64,000 bases of DNA from Climacteris rufus (taxonomy: Eukaryota > Chordata > Aves > Passeriformes > Climacteridae): contig VZRZ01002437.1 of assembly GCA_013398175.1 (NCBI GenBank), positions 618,676-682,675 on the forward strand, read 5' to 3'. Shown piece after piece: positions 1 through 11,509 of this stretch. A program made the translations under genes and the position numbers. Numbering within the stretch: position 1 is the first letter of the stretch; every line of letters begins with the position of its first letter. The notes beneath the pieces were generated by a model. The model searched no databases, was not told the DNA's origin, and worked only from the letters and a program-made list of their open reading frames with translations.

Positions 1-3000
1 CACATAAATAAAAGTGAAGACTGCCATCATGATGCCACTATGAACACCAGTTAGAGTCAGATTTTTTTACCCCTTTTTGTTTTCTGTTTAAAACAGAAAC
101 TACATTTAAGGCCCTTTGGTACAAAACTTCTAAGTGGACACCTGGTCATTTGCTGCTAAGTCTGTGGATTTTGAAGTATCTTTTCTTCCTTTTATTAAAA
201 CAAAAGCATTCCAATCCAGAGTTTAATTCTGATATAGAGCAACGGATATATCACCCCAGACAAAAGATTGCTACCTTCACACAAGATCCATGGCCTGCTT
301 GATATCCAAGGTTATATGATGTACTAAAGAATGCTAATGGAACAGAATACTAAAGGGGTTTTTATAATATCTTTCTTTTTCTGGAAGATCACAGTAAACT
401 TTCCTGCTTCCTGGCACTGCAGGACTCTGCATATCTTCTGTAGTTACTGACAGTGATGAAAGCATAAATACACAGTACTTCTGCAACACAGTAATTTTAG
501 GCTTCAACAGTAGGATGCACTGTCAGTAATGATTATTGACATCATACCACGTGTATGAGTATACTTAACATAATTAATAAACCTTAGTTGATGGAACACT
601 TCTGTAATTCATTAAATACTATAAACATTATTTATGCTAACATTATAAATGTAAATGCAAATATAGTAGTCAATATTTTCAAATACGACAATAATAGGGT
701 TACTTTTATAAGCAGCGTCCAGATAATGTACAGTCCTCAGATAGGAAATATTTTCTATTGTTCCTTCTCACATTTGAAAATGTAATGTATAGGTAAAAGT
801 TAGTCCCTGAAGCTTTATTACCCTGTTCACATTACTGAAGCTGGATAAGTTTTATAGAATGTAAATCAGGGTAAAAATATTATTATAATTTAACTTGTTA
901 ATTCTCAGCAACAGCTGTTTCTACACTTAGTACTTCATATGCATTATTGATCAACACAAGCTTTTACTAATGTAAAACTTCTCAGAGTGTAGAGAAGTTA
1001 TGCCGGTTATTGTTGTAATTGGTACAGTGCTTCTGAAATGCTTCTTCAATTGAGTGCATTTGTAATGTGCATTATCTGTCATGCTAGGAGTATCTCAGAC
1101 CGAAAATCAGACTAAACAAATAAATTGAAGATCACTGAAGTCTTTAAATTACTAAAGATCACATAAAATATAATTCTATTGCAACTAAATTCTTTATATG
1201 TAAGTAAGTCTAGTATCTTTTTGTCAATGAGATGTCCTTGCATCTTAAATAATTTTCCTAAACACAGCTAAAATTTTAAGTGTTGAATATCTAAAGTCTG
1301 GTGCCCAAGTAGTTATGAACATAGTGTAAGATCTAGGTAACTTAATTTGGGGCATTTAAATTTGAAAACTCTGAACTTCATGTCTCTCTACTGTCAAGGG
1401 TTATAACAATAGAGTTGTCAAAGGAATAAATCTGTGTTACATCTTCTAATACATGCCCTAAGTTTACCTTATCATCAACTGTAGTCGATGATTGAGAACA
1501 GGCATGTCAAAAAGGCATGTTACTGTTAATTTACAATCATATATTTTTTAGGATTGCATGAATATTCATTAGAGTTGCTTTTCTTCCTCCACTAACCACA
1601 GATCTGTTTAGAAAACTATCCTAAATACAACACTAGTTTTTAATAGCTATATACAAATTTGTTCCATTTTTAAGGAGTCCTTTCTCAGACTTTTTTTTCC
1701 ACGGAGTTTCTGGTAAAAAACCTGTGATAAATATATCCAGCTAACATGGTTTACTAACATCTAGCTATCTGGGCAAATAATGTTTCTGAACAGGAGCTTA
1801 GTTTTCTACTGGTAACACACCTGGCTATTTTCTTTTATGTTTTGTTGTGTACAGAGGTTTCTATCTTTTCTCCCCACTTTCCTTTCTGTGCATCTGATAT
1901 ATTAATTTTCATAATTGTGGGCTTAGAACTGATTTTCTGAGTCTCAGAAAATTAATTCAGGAGGATGGGGCCTAAGATTTAAAATGTTGAAAATTTATTA
2001 CTGCTTTATCAGAATCCTAAGTTGAACAAGGTAATACTCTGATTTAGACTATATTAAATTGTAACACTTAGCTTTCTTGTTAGGTCAAATTTACCTTGCA
2101 GTTAAGATGATTGTAGGTAGATAGCAATGCTTATTAAGAAAATGACTATTTGCCTTCTAGGTAGATATTAGGAAGGCAAAACTTAAAATAAAACATATGA
2201 TAGTCCTGTGTTTAGTGTCTTTAGTTAAAGGTTTGTCAGTCTTTTGAGTGTCCAATTAAAAACAACAACAGCAACAACAACAACAAAAACTACAACAAAA
2301 CCCAGGAAGAATTTATGGAATAAAGAGTATAGTTTCATTAAATAAAACGAAAGAACATTACTACATAAACACAGGAAGAATGTGCAATTGCCTCAAAAGG
2401 TGACAGAAACCACAGGATTTGGCTGCGGGTTTTTCTGTATTCACTGTCTCTACAAAACTGAAACAAGTCTCCAGCCAGAGAGGCTATTTGTTCTCCATGT
2501 TTAAATGTACTCAGGACCATCAGGCTGTCATTTCCAACCCATTCATTCATCAGACTATAATTAATACTATTTTTCACCCCTATGAAAAGGCCAGTTCTGT
2601 GCAGTCTAATTAGCAAGAGTGATATAATAGGTGATAATATTTATCTTTCCTTTTAATACATTGCAGTGTAATTTACAGATTTCTATGAAATTTTAGTACT
2701 GAGAAATTGAACAGAAGAAATCAAATTATTATCTGGTATAACAACAATTTACATTCTGAAATCAATATCAACATTGTTACCTCAAGGAGAAAAAATAAGT
2801 TAATACCGAGCCACTATTTATACGGCTATCGTGGTATGAAGTAGTACCATGAAGATGCTGTATCTATTGCTTTTTCTTTTTTTCATTATTAGTTTAACTT
2901 GAAAGATTGGTTAAAACCTTATCTATCTCCATTATCTTGGTTGTGTGGGTAAGATATCAAGATGGGCATAGAGAATGGATTATGCTGTGATGCAAGCAGG

Positions 3001-5258
3001 ATCCTTGAATAAGGAATGCCATGGGGACTACATGAGGAAGTTTAGTTTACATGTAGCCAAGAAAAAATAGCCCTAGTTCTCTTAGCAAATTGCAGGGATC
3101 TACTGCACAATTTGTACCTAACACAGACTTGGGCCAAGATTATCAGGGAGAAGCAAGAGTGGCTTTTACTAAGAAAGTGTTGAGTTTATCTCAGATTTAT
3201 ATTCTTTTACAAGCTTCAATGAAATATGAAAGAAGAAGGTGTGTATCAATGAGCTGTTATACAAAGCCCTGTTTGAAGTGCCTTGTGGCCTTCTTGTGAG
3301 ATACACTACAACTTTCAAAGTTCGCAATCCAGAACTATACTTTGATTCATCTTTCCAAATTGTAAAAAAGAATGTAGATTGTATATTTTAGGGGCCTTTC
3401 ACTAAGTCAATCAGAACTGCGAAAATGTAACAAATCCTTGTATATTTATAAAACAGACTAATACAGCAACCATATGTTAATTCGAAGACCTTGCCAGTTC
3501 TTTCTGTGGAGCAAATACAAACACTGATATGTTTTGTCAAAACTGTTACTAATCTGTTTTTGTGACTTGACCTCTATTTACAGGCTTGATCTCACAAAAA
3601 AAATTAAATCCATGTTTTAGTACATGAAATAGGAATCTTTGTTGTGATCCTGGAAGGAACAAAGTTTATCAAATAGACGTCTTCCACAAAGGCATTTGGA
3701 ATGAACCATAGATTTTTCTTGTGTCCTTACAACATTTTCTTAAACTTATGCACAAACAGTATCTTCTCCATAATCATAATTTAATCATCGTTTAATCATC
3801 AATAACCTGTGTGCTTTATAGGGTATTTGTCTACTGTTTACACTTTATTTTGTTTTAATATGTTTCTCCTCTGACTTCTTTATTAATGAGTGGGGCTTCA
3901 GTAAATTATGTTAGGTATAGATTCTTCTGTTCATTTTCCATAAAGGTAAATTGTTTTTTCAAGTTTCTCTTTTAAGCCTCCATATCAACAATCTTTCTGT
4001 AAGGAAAATATTCCCAGGATATTTTCTTTGAAGTTGTTTTTCCTTCATAATATTTCTTTGTCATTTTAACACAAAGTATACCATAATAGTTCAGAAAAGA
4101 AAGGAAAATAGTTTTGTTGATGCAAAAATCTCCATAACTGAAATAAAATATCTCAACAACAACTAAAGACATGTCATGTTTGAATAAATATTCTGATATG
4201 CAAACCTACATCCCATTCTGTGAAGTTTAATTTGAATTGCTGTGAATTGGATGTTTTAGTGACTTCTGCCTGTCTGGAAAATCAAGGAGAGAAATCAAGA
4301 CTTTTAACTTGCAACTGTATTGAGTGGAGAAGAGGGCATTTTGTTTAAAGTACCTGATTTATAAACTCAAAATGCAACTCAGCTGGTTAAAATTCAGCAG
4401 GTTCTATTTCCAACTACCCAGTGCAGAAATGTTTTTTTAATTACATCTTGGTTTATAACAATGGACAGGATCTGTAGCCAAATTTGTCCCTGTGAGACAT
4501 TCAGCAACAGAACAATAGTATAATTATTTCTGGGATCCCTGATTAGCAAAAACAATACAATAGTTGTACAAAGCTTGAGGGTTTGGTTTTTTGGAATAAA
4601 AAAGAAGCAAAAACTCCTCTTAATGCTGATTTCTGTAGCTTGCTGTATGATTCAAGCACATAATTGGAAATAAAATGCATTTTAGAACCTACTGTACAAT
4701 GGAAAAAACTGAACAATTTTGAAACTTAGTGCTTATACTTCCTACATCAAAGTTCTGCTTCCAACACAGCTCATAACTCACCTGCCACAGGACATTTCAA
4801 GCACTCAATATCACATGGCATGATCTTTCCTGTACTTTAGGCTTTTAGCACTCAGGTCAACAAAATACCTTACATGATTTGCAGCCCTTTCTACCTGTGT
4901 ATGAGGGTGTCTGGAAATAAGACAGTGGCAAAACAGCTTAGTCTCATAAGCAGTGCACAAACCTTACTAATATTGGCCTACCTTTTCTAGAAGTCAATGC
5001 TGAGGTACAATTCCTACCAATTCTTTTGGTTAAGTAAGGATTTCAAGATTGTAAATATAATGCTCTATGCAACTTTTCCAAAGCGACAGATTCGTATGGA
5101 ATGAAATTACAAATTGTGGTATCAGAATACATTTTGTACAGCTAAGATTGTCGAAAATAAAGTACTTCAGTACAAAATTTTGTTTTCAGCTATGGAAAAA
5201 TGTGACATTGCTCCAAATACTTCCAGATTTTCTTTTATTTTCAGTTAGAATTGACAGA
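1..5258. other. AT-rich intronic sequence, no gene seen
   Basis: No exon, RNA gene or recognisable transposon was seen here on either strand. Open frames are short and have no protein-like composition. From the position of the PCDH9 exon downstream on the + strand, this is inferred to be the intron before that exon. The only distinct local structure is an AAC microsatellite near 2.27 kb. Confidence 0.6.
2261..2300 (+). repeat. (AAC)n microsatellite
   Basis: About 40 bases of imperfect AAC units with one interrupting AGC, read directly from the sequence. It is probably slippage-derived. Confidence 0.8.
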
Positions 5259-5523
5259 AACACAGAATGGCTGAGGTTGGATGGGGCCTCTGAAAGGTTT
5301 CTAGTCCAACCCCCGATCAAGCAGGGATAATTACAGCTTCTTTTCCAGAACTGTGTCCAGATGGCTTTTGAATATCCCCAAAGAGGGAGACTACACAACT
5401 TATCTAGACCACTTGTGCCAGTGCTCAGTCACCCTCCCAGTAAAAAAAGTTTCCTTATGTTTGCAACTTCCTGTGTTCCAATTTGTGCCCATTATTACCT
5501 GCCCTGTCATTGGGCACCACTGA
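5259..5523 (-). mobile_element. CR1 LINE fragment, 3' end, minus strand
   Basis: The + strand shows the reverse complement of a CR1 3' region: an ACAGAATGGCTGAGGTTGGA start, then a 'ctagtccaacccc' segment, 'ccagatggcttttgaatat', and a 'gtgcccattattacctgccctgtcattgggcaccac' type ending (given here only as key words). CR1 is the dominant LINE of birds and is usually 5' truncated, as here (about 265 bp). It has no coding capacity. Divergence from the consensus looks substantial, so it is an old insertion. The identification rests on remembered CR1 consensus words. Confidence 0.85.
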
Positions 5524-6699
5524 ATTCCTCATATTAAGGAAAAGCGAGAAAAATAGAACAGGAGAGTATGTGGAAGGAAAAGTGATAAGCTGCAACACAA
5601 ATATATTTTTAAATGTTTTCAGTATCTCCAAATAAAGTATTTCAATGAAGAAAAATTCAATATGCTATGTCAAGCACAGGTTCTACTTTGCTGTACTTGA
5701 TCAGTAAGATTAGAATACCCCACCCTCTGCCATCCATTCCTCCTCTCCACACAAGAGTTTTTGTTGCCATTTTTATTGGCATTTTAAAGTACCACATCTA
5801 TTACTTATATTCAGTAATTTCACAAATTACAATTGTTAGAAAGTACTAGGTACATATTTGACTTTGTTTTGTCATAGGTACATATTTGACTGTGTTTGAC
5901 TAGCAGGAAAAAAGCAGCCAGACGAGTTTCATGTGTCTTTGATCTGATACAATTTTGGTCATTACTATGTAAAAACAATATTGGCTGGCTGACCACCTGG
6001 TCCAAAAACAGGGAAAAAAAATGTATTGCTATTATGCTTGAACTGTCCTATTTTCAGCACCGGCGTTTGCAATCCTTTATCACCAGCTAAGATGGTGTAT
6101 CTCTTGTGGCTGTGAGTCGTGCTTCACCTAGATGAACTTTATAGAATCTGCGATTCCATATAACTGATACTAATTGTTGTCCTGAATTTTAAACTCAGAC
6201 CAGGTTCAAAAACCCATTGAGTCAACTTGTTCTGAACTATATCTTGAAATTACTTTGACACAGGTTAAAATTACATTACTTTGACTGAATTCTCCTTTCA
6301 GTTTTGGGTTTCACACAAGAATGAAATGATATTTCCTGATTAAAAATAAGGTCTGGATTTTTTTCAGGACCTGAAGAAAACCCCTATTCTCCTCCCCCCA
6401 CCAGCCCCCAAATGTTTGTTTGTGACTGAATATGTCACAGATTTTAGATGTGAATTTTGGCCAAATGTTGGGACCTGAACCATAACCTTACCTCATGCTG
6501 TATATAATCCCACCTATGTTGTAGCATGATTAAAATTGTAATTACTTGTTATGATTAATCCCAGTGTTGTACCAACTATAAACCTCATTACTCAGAATAA
6601 CTTTATTCTGTCTTTAGGTAAAAAGAATTCAAAGCTTCATTTGGTTGCACAAGGGAGAAGATAAACACAAACATAGTCTAAGCATATTTTCTCCTGAAA
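5524..6699. other. Intronic sequence, nothing recognised
   Basis: AT-rich sequence between a CR1 fragment and a GC-rich block. A short imperfect duplication of 'ggtacatatttgact' occurs near 5849-5890. No exon-like or RNA-like signal was seen. Confidence 0.5.
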
Positions 6700-7495
6700 G
6701 AGGAGTCCCTGTCTCTACTGTTGTGGAGACAAGTAACTCAGTGTACACTCAGTGAGGGGCTCAGTGCTGGTTCCAGTCTGTGTGTCACAGCCCATGTGCC
6801 AAATGCCAGCTTCTGGGGGTGAGTTTGTGTACCTTGCCTAAGCCAGCTGTGCACGGGGTGTGTGTGTGTGGATTCACTGGCAAGCTCCAAGCTGGATCAG
6901 CCAGAAGTAGGAGGCCCCAGGTCTGGTTGGGTGTATCAATCAGGCAGCAGGGCCATTTTGGTATTTGGAGGACCCACGAGTGTGGCATGCCAGCGGGACA
7001 AGTGTGTGAGGTCTGCATGTGAGCAGCAAGCACCCAGCAGGACCAGCTGGTGAACTGGGGCTTGTGGGGTTGGTAAGGGGGACTGGGATCTGGGCAGGGG
7101 TGCTAGGCAGGCAGAGGGGCTATGCTGGTGCTAAGGAGATCTGTAAAGGTGTGTATGTTTGTAAACCTGGGAAGTGTGATGTGTGTGCTGCACTAGTGAC
7201 CTTCTGCCTCTGCTCACCCAAGAAGAGGAGGGGACATGTCCCTGTGTGCCTGTGTCTGGTGTGAGTGCTGAATGTGGGGGCTGGTAGGGGCAGCACCTCA
7301 TTAGAAGCTGTTTGTGTAGGCACAGCTGTGGCCAAATTGGTGTCCATGTGTGTGTCTGGGATACATGCTCTGTCTTGGTGCTGTATCAGCGTTTCTAGTG
7401 CAGAGACACCAGGCTGGGTTCCAGCAGCCAGGCAAGAGGCTTCTGGACCAAGCAGCAGAGGCTCTGGCCACATATCATATTACTTGACAGTGTCG
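6700..7495. repeat. GC-rich, TG-rich block of unknown origin
   Basis: About 800 bases whose composition differs sharply from the AT-rich intron around it. It is rich in TGTG, CAGC and GGGG words, with loosely repeated 'gtgtgtgtctggg', 'tgtgtgcctgtgtctggtgtgagtg' type stretches. Several overlapping open frames exist on both strands, up to 117 codons, but they are Pro/Gly/Cys-rich frames expected from GC- and TG-rich DNA and show no domain. It could be the body of a transposon (for example part of a CR1 5' region or an LTR) or a degenerate minisatellite. I could not identify its ends or any target duplication. Confidence 0.45.
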
Positions 7496-9835
7496 TAAGC
7501 TCTCAGGATGTTGAGTTACAGTCTTTCCTTACAATTAATGATATGCCTAAACTCAACCATTTGTGAGCCTCTTTTTTTTGTAGAAACTTGTTCCTCTTAT
7601 TGTTTTGATGCCAAAACTTAATCTAAAGTTTCTTGATGGACTGTATGTTGTCCATCTATCATCTATGGAACTGGATCACTGTTTACATAATCCTTAGGTA
7701 TTTTATAATCTTTTATAGTGATTTGTGGGTTCCTTGGTGGGCGGCTGTCATGGATGAGAATGCGAACTTCAGAGAAAGTTTATTAGAGGACACCTGTCAT
7801 TCAGTCACAAGGTGCAGAAAGGATCCCCTTGCTTTCTAAACTCCTTCTCAGAAAGGAAGTTAGATGTTGCTGGATCCAATCTTAGCCCCAGACTTTGCAA
7901 ATCATTTAAGTAACTTTGTTGCACAGGATTAATAATGACAAATCAGATAAATTTATACGAAGATGAATTAATTTATTATTTATATGACAAATGATTAGGC
8001 AACAGGTCTTAATCAGAAATATTTACTATAGAGTATAAAAGTTAAAACTACTAGCAGTGTATAGTATATAGTGCACTGTATTAAAGCAGTTATATAACGC
8101 TAGCAAAAAGGAACCATTATAAAGTAGACATTGATGTAACTCACCACACTTATGCTCATGGGCAGATCTCTTTCACTCAACCATGAGGAGTATCCTTCCC
8201 CTCTTCCAGGGAGGAAGCTTTATACACACATTCTAAGAAGGAATATGTTACAGGAACTCAACTGTATGAGAGTGGACTGGACTTTTACAGTGTAAAGTGA
8301 TTGACTGCCAGTCGTTTGTCTCCAGGTCAGTTTAGCAAGTATCTGCCAAATCTGTGCTTCACTTTCAGTATGTTAATTTGGAGATAGTGAGCCAGACTGC
8401 TTTTAGCATAATTCAACTCCAAAAACAGCATATGACACTGCCTCTCCGCCCACCACTGATAGCTTGCAAAATAGGGCATTGAGTTGTTTGACCATATTCC
8501 AAGGCAGACCATCCTGCTACAGCAGCTCAGAAAGGCAAGAAAATACACTTTTTTCTTATAATTTAAAGTATGGATTTAAAAAAATTGTAGTACTATCAGC
8601 TAAGAAGTTGCCAGTATTAGTGTTAGGTCTGTGTGATTTTACTGGCTGACTGGTCCCTGTCACTGTCAGGGCAGAGCCAGAGCAGATTTTGCTGGTATGA
8701 GGAATTTTTGTTACCCAAGATCAGTATTTTTACTATATAACTCATGAAACAGGACCTTTTTGTAGTTATGTATTTTTCTGTTTATTTGGGTGGTTAGTTA
8801 ATTAATTATAGAGGTTGTCTTATTATGTAGAACCTAAAACTGAATTTTTTATGTCCTCCTTTATTTTAGGACTTTATTTTCCCAGTCATGCATATTTTCT
8901 CATGGAGTCTTATAGGTTTAAAAGAAATGAAAGAAATCCACTTTCCTAAGATCACAGTGTGGCCTGGGGTAGGGCGGGGGGGAGGATGCACCATCACAGT
9001 TTGCCTCTTACTGATTTTACTAGTGACATAAATTCTTACTTTGGAAAAAGAGATCTCCAGATTTATATTTCTGAAAATAACTGCAGTAAGATAAGATTTT
9101 TAAATTGTGTAGTTAGCTATATTTCTCTTTTGCTTATATTGAAGGGAAAGAACCTGCTAGAGATTTAAAAAAAAAAAAAATGTTCATGGTGTTAGTTCCA
9201 GAATGAATATGTCGTAAGAAAAAGTAACAGTGTGAGCTAAAAGTTTTTCTTAGTGACATACATAGAGTTAGGTTCTCTGTTGATGTAATGAATACAGCCC
9301 AATGACTCAGACGACCTATTTGGCTTTCTGCAGCTGGATTCTAATCCTGAACCTAGAAAAGGAACTTAAAAGCAAAATACTAATTACAAAATCACAGCCA
9401 AGAGCAAACAGTATTACATTTATTTCTATACTGGTTAGCACAGTAATCTAAAGTTGACTTAATCAACTATGTCCACCCAAGGGAGATGAATAAAAAGAAA
9501 CCTGGTAGATTATATTGATCAACATATAAAATGGTAGCAATTACCATCAGCATACAGTCTTTAATAAGCAAACATACAGTTAGTACTATTAACTTGAGGT
9601 TTTTCTCATTAAATGAAAAATGAAAAAAAGAGGGGCAAAAAAAGGAAAGTTGGGGGCCTGATACTTTTTCGGGATGGATACAGGCATCTGCTTTTAAGTA
9701 CTTTAAAAAGTGTTAACTAGTGGAAGATACCTGTAGTAGTATTTTCCTGATGTTTCTCTCTCTTCTGGCTCTGTGGAAATCTTGAATCATTAGCTTAGAT
9801 ATAGCCCATAAATTTCAGATGACTAATATTGATAA
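7496..9835. other. Intronic sequence, no gene seen
   Basis: AT-rich DNA with short homopolymer runs (for example poly-A at about 9166-9180). No exon with believable splice sites and coding character, no RNA gene and no clear transposon was recognised. Confidence 0.5.
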
Positions 9836-10203
9836 GAAATAACCACTAAACTAAACAGTTATTAAGCTTAAGACAAACTTTTTGAATTTCTACTTTATCC
9901 TAAACTAATCTAGCAAACCAGACCACTGAAATAACCACTAAACTAAACAGTTATTAAGCTTAAGACAAACTTTTTGAATTTCTACTTTATCCTAAACTAA
10001 TCTAGCAAACCAGACCACTGAAATAACCACTAAACTAAACAGTTATTAAGCTTAAGACAAACTTTTTGAATTTCTACTTTATCCTAAACTAATCTAGCAA
10101 ACCAGACCACTGAAATAACCACTAAACTAAACAGTTATTAAGCTTAAGACAAACTTTTTGAATTTCTACTTTATCCTAAACTAATCTAGCAAACCAGACC
10201 ACT
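9836..10203. repeat. Tandem repeat, four copies of a 92 bp AT-rich unit
   Basis: The unit starts GAAATAACCACTAAACTAAA and repeats with exact 92-base spacing at 9836, 9928, 10020 and 10112. The four copies look identical by eye. After the fourth copy the sequence departs ('gaagccactgaaactcg'). Identity between copies implies very recent tandem expansion, and the copy number may vary between individuals or be wrong in the assembly. Each unit carries an internal AAGCTTAAG palindrome-like word. It has no coding potential. The array ends about 1.1 kb upstream of the PCDH9 exon. Confidence 0.97.
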
Positions 10204-11307
10204 GAAGCCACTGAAACTCGTTTTTGTAGGAAGATGTGCTTAACTTAATTTAACCACTCTCTTGACATAAACTAGTTATTTCTGATCATTCAAAGATGCA
10301 GTATTTTGATCTATGAAGACCCGTATTATTCCTTTCATAAATCCAACCGTCATGGTTGCTAAACAATTTGCTGCGGTGCTATCAGCTCTGAAGCTCTTGG
10401 GGAATCACTGTATCATTCTGTGGCTACAATTCAAAAAGTCAGATTATTTCTCAAGATGAGAGAAGTTCAAAATCAATAATGGTTAACTAATCTAAGTGTA
10501 CACTGAAGGTTTTTTTTTTCCCTTTTAAGGTGGCTGCAGGTTTCTTTTTTTAAGAAGTTCAGGAAAATGTGTAATTCTGCCTCTCAATCCCTGTGTTCCT
10601 TTGAACAAAGTATATGCTGTTTATTTTTATTTCTCTTACCAAAGCAGTAACCTGTTTATTCTGTCATTGTATTCTGTGATTCTTTGCTGACCACTGTGAT
10701 TTCACAGACATATTATAAATTCTAATTATCAATTTTAGGTAGATAACTGATATCAGTTAATTATCCTTATAGATATGTATGTATTTGTGCTACTAGTCCT
10801 GAGAGATGACAACCATTTTTTGGGTTTGTTTAGCTTGGTGGGTTTGTTTAGCTTCTTTTTCCCAGTTTGAATAATGATAGTACAGATTTTAACCACAGAA
10901 ATATATACTTATTAAATGTTTGGATGTCATTTGCTTTTCATAAAATAGTTTGCAATGGTTTCTGCTTCTCAGAAAGTATTTTGTTATAGATAATGTTTTG
11001 AAAATTATGAGAAATATATCTAATCTTCCACTGATCAATTTCTTATGAGAAGCTTACTTCATAGGTGAGCATGTATAGACCTTTGAAATTTGGCTCTCCC
11101 ATCTGCCATCTTCCCATCGAAAAGCAAGCCAAAAAACCCCAACAAAGCAAGCCACAAACAAGAAACAAGCAAACATAATAGCAGTTGCTTCATAAGCATT
11201 GCCAGGGATCTATTTGTATGTCAAAAGTTAAAAAAATAAAAAAAGAAAAATATAGGAGAACAGAAAAGAAGAGCACTAATCAGTGTGTCCTGTGCTCTTC
11301 TTTGTAG
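10204..11307. other. Intron immediately upstream of the PCDH9 exon
   Basis: No separate gene was seen. The last bases before the exon, 'tgctcttctttgtag', form a pyrimidine-rich tract ending in the AG acceptor. An A-rich patch lies near 11230-11270. Confidence 0.6.
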
Positions 11308-11509
11308 TCCCAGCGCCGTGTTACATTTCACCTCCCTGATGGCTCCCAGGAAAGCTGCAGTGACAGTGGTCTGGGAGACCACGAGCCAGTGGGTGGTGGA
11401 ACCCTGATCTCACACCCTCTCCCTCTGGTTCAGCCGCAGGACGAATTCTACGACCAGGCTTCACCGGACAAGAGGACTGAAGCTGATGGCAATTCTGACC
11501 CCAACTCGG
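11308..11509 (+). CDS. PCDH9: PCDH9 internal exon encoding part of the cytoplasmic tail
   Basis: This is a 202-base exon (67 codons plus one base) that enters in phase 0 and leaves in phase 1. The acceptor is 'ctcttctttgtag' and the donor is G|GTGAGT. The peptide starts SQRRVTFHLPDGSQESCSDS, continues GLGDHEPVGGGTLISHPLPL, and ends with DKRTEADGNSDPNS. This matches my memory of the PCDH9 cytoplasmic domain closely. The paralogues PCDH11, PCDH7 and PCDH1 share RRVTF and the SCSDSGLGD region but differ after it. PCDH9 is a homophilic adhesion protein of the neuronal plasma membrane. The RRVTF element (residues 3-7 of the exon) is the CM3 motif of delta-1 protocadherins, a docking site for protein phosphatase 1 alpha. 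No Met starts here, since the ectodomain and transmembrane exon lies upstream of the window. The reading frame is intact with no stop. Confidence 0.9.

Noticed and set aside
7120..7473. 117-codon minus-strand frame
   Set aside because: It is inside the GC/TG-rich block, where long frames on both strands overlap. Composition is Pro/Thr/Gln-rich with no recognisable motif.
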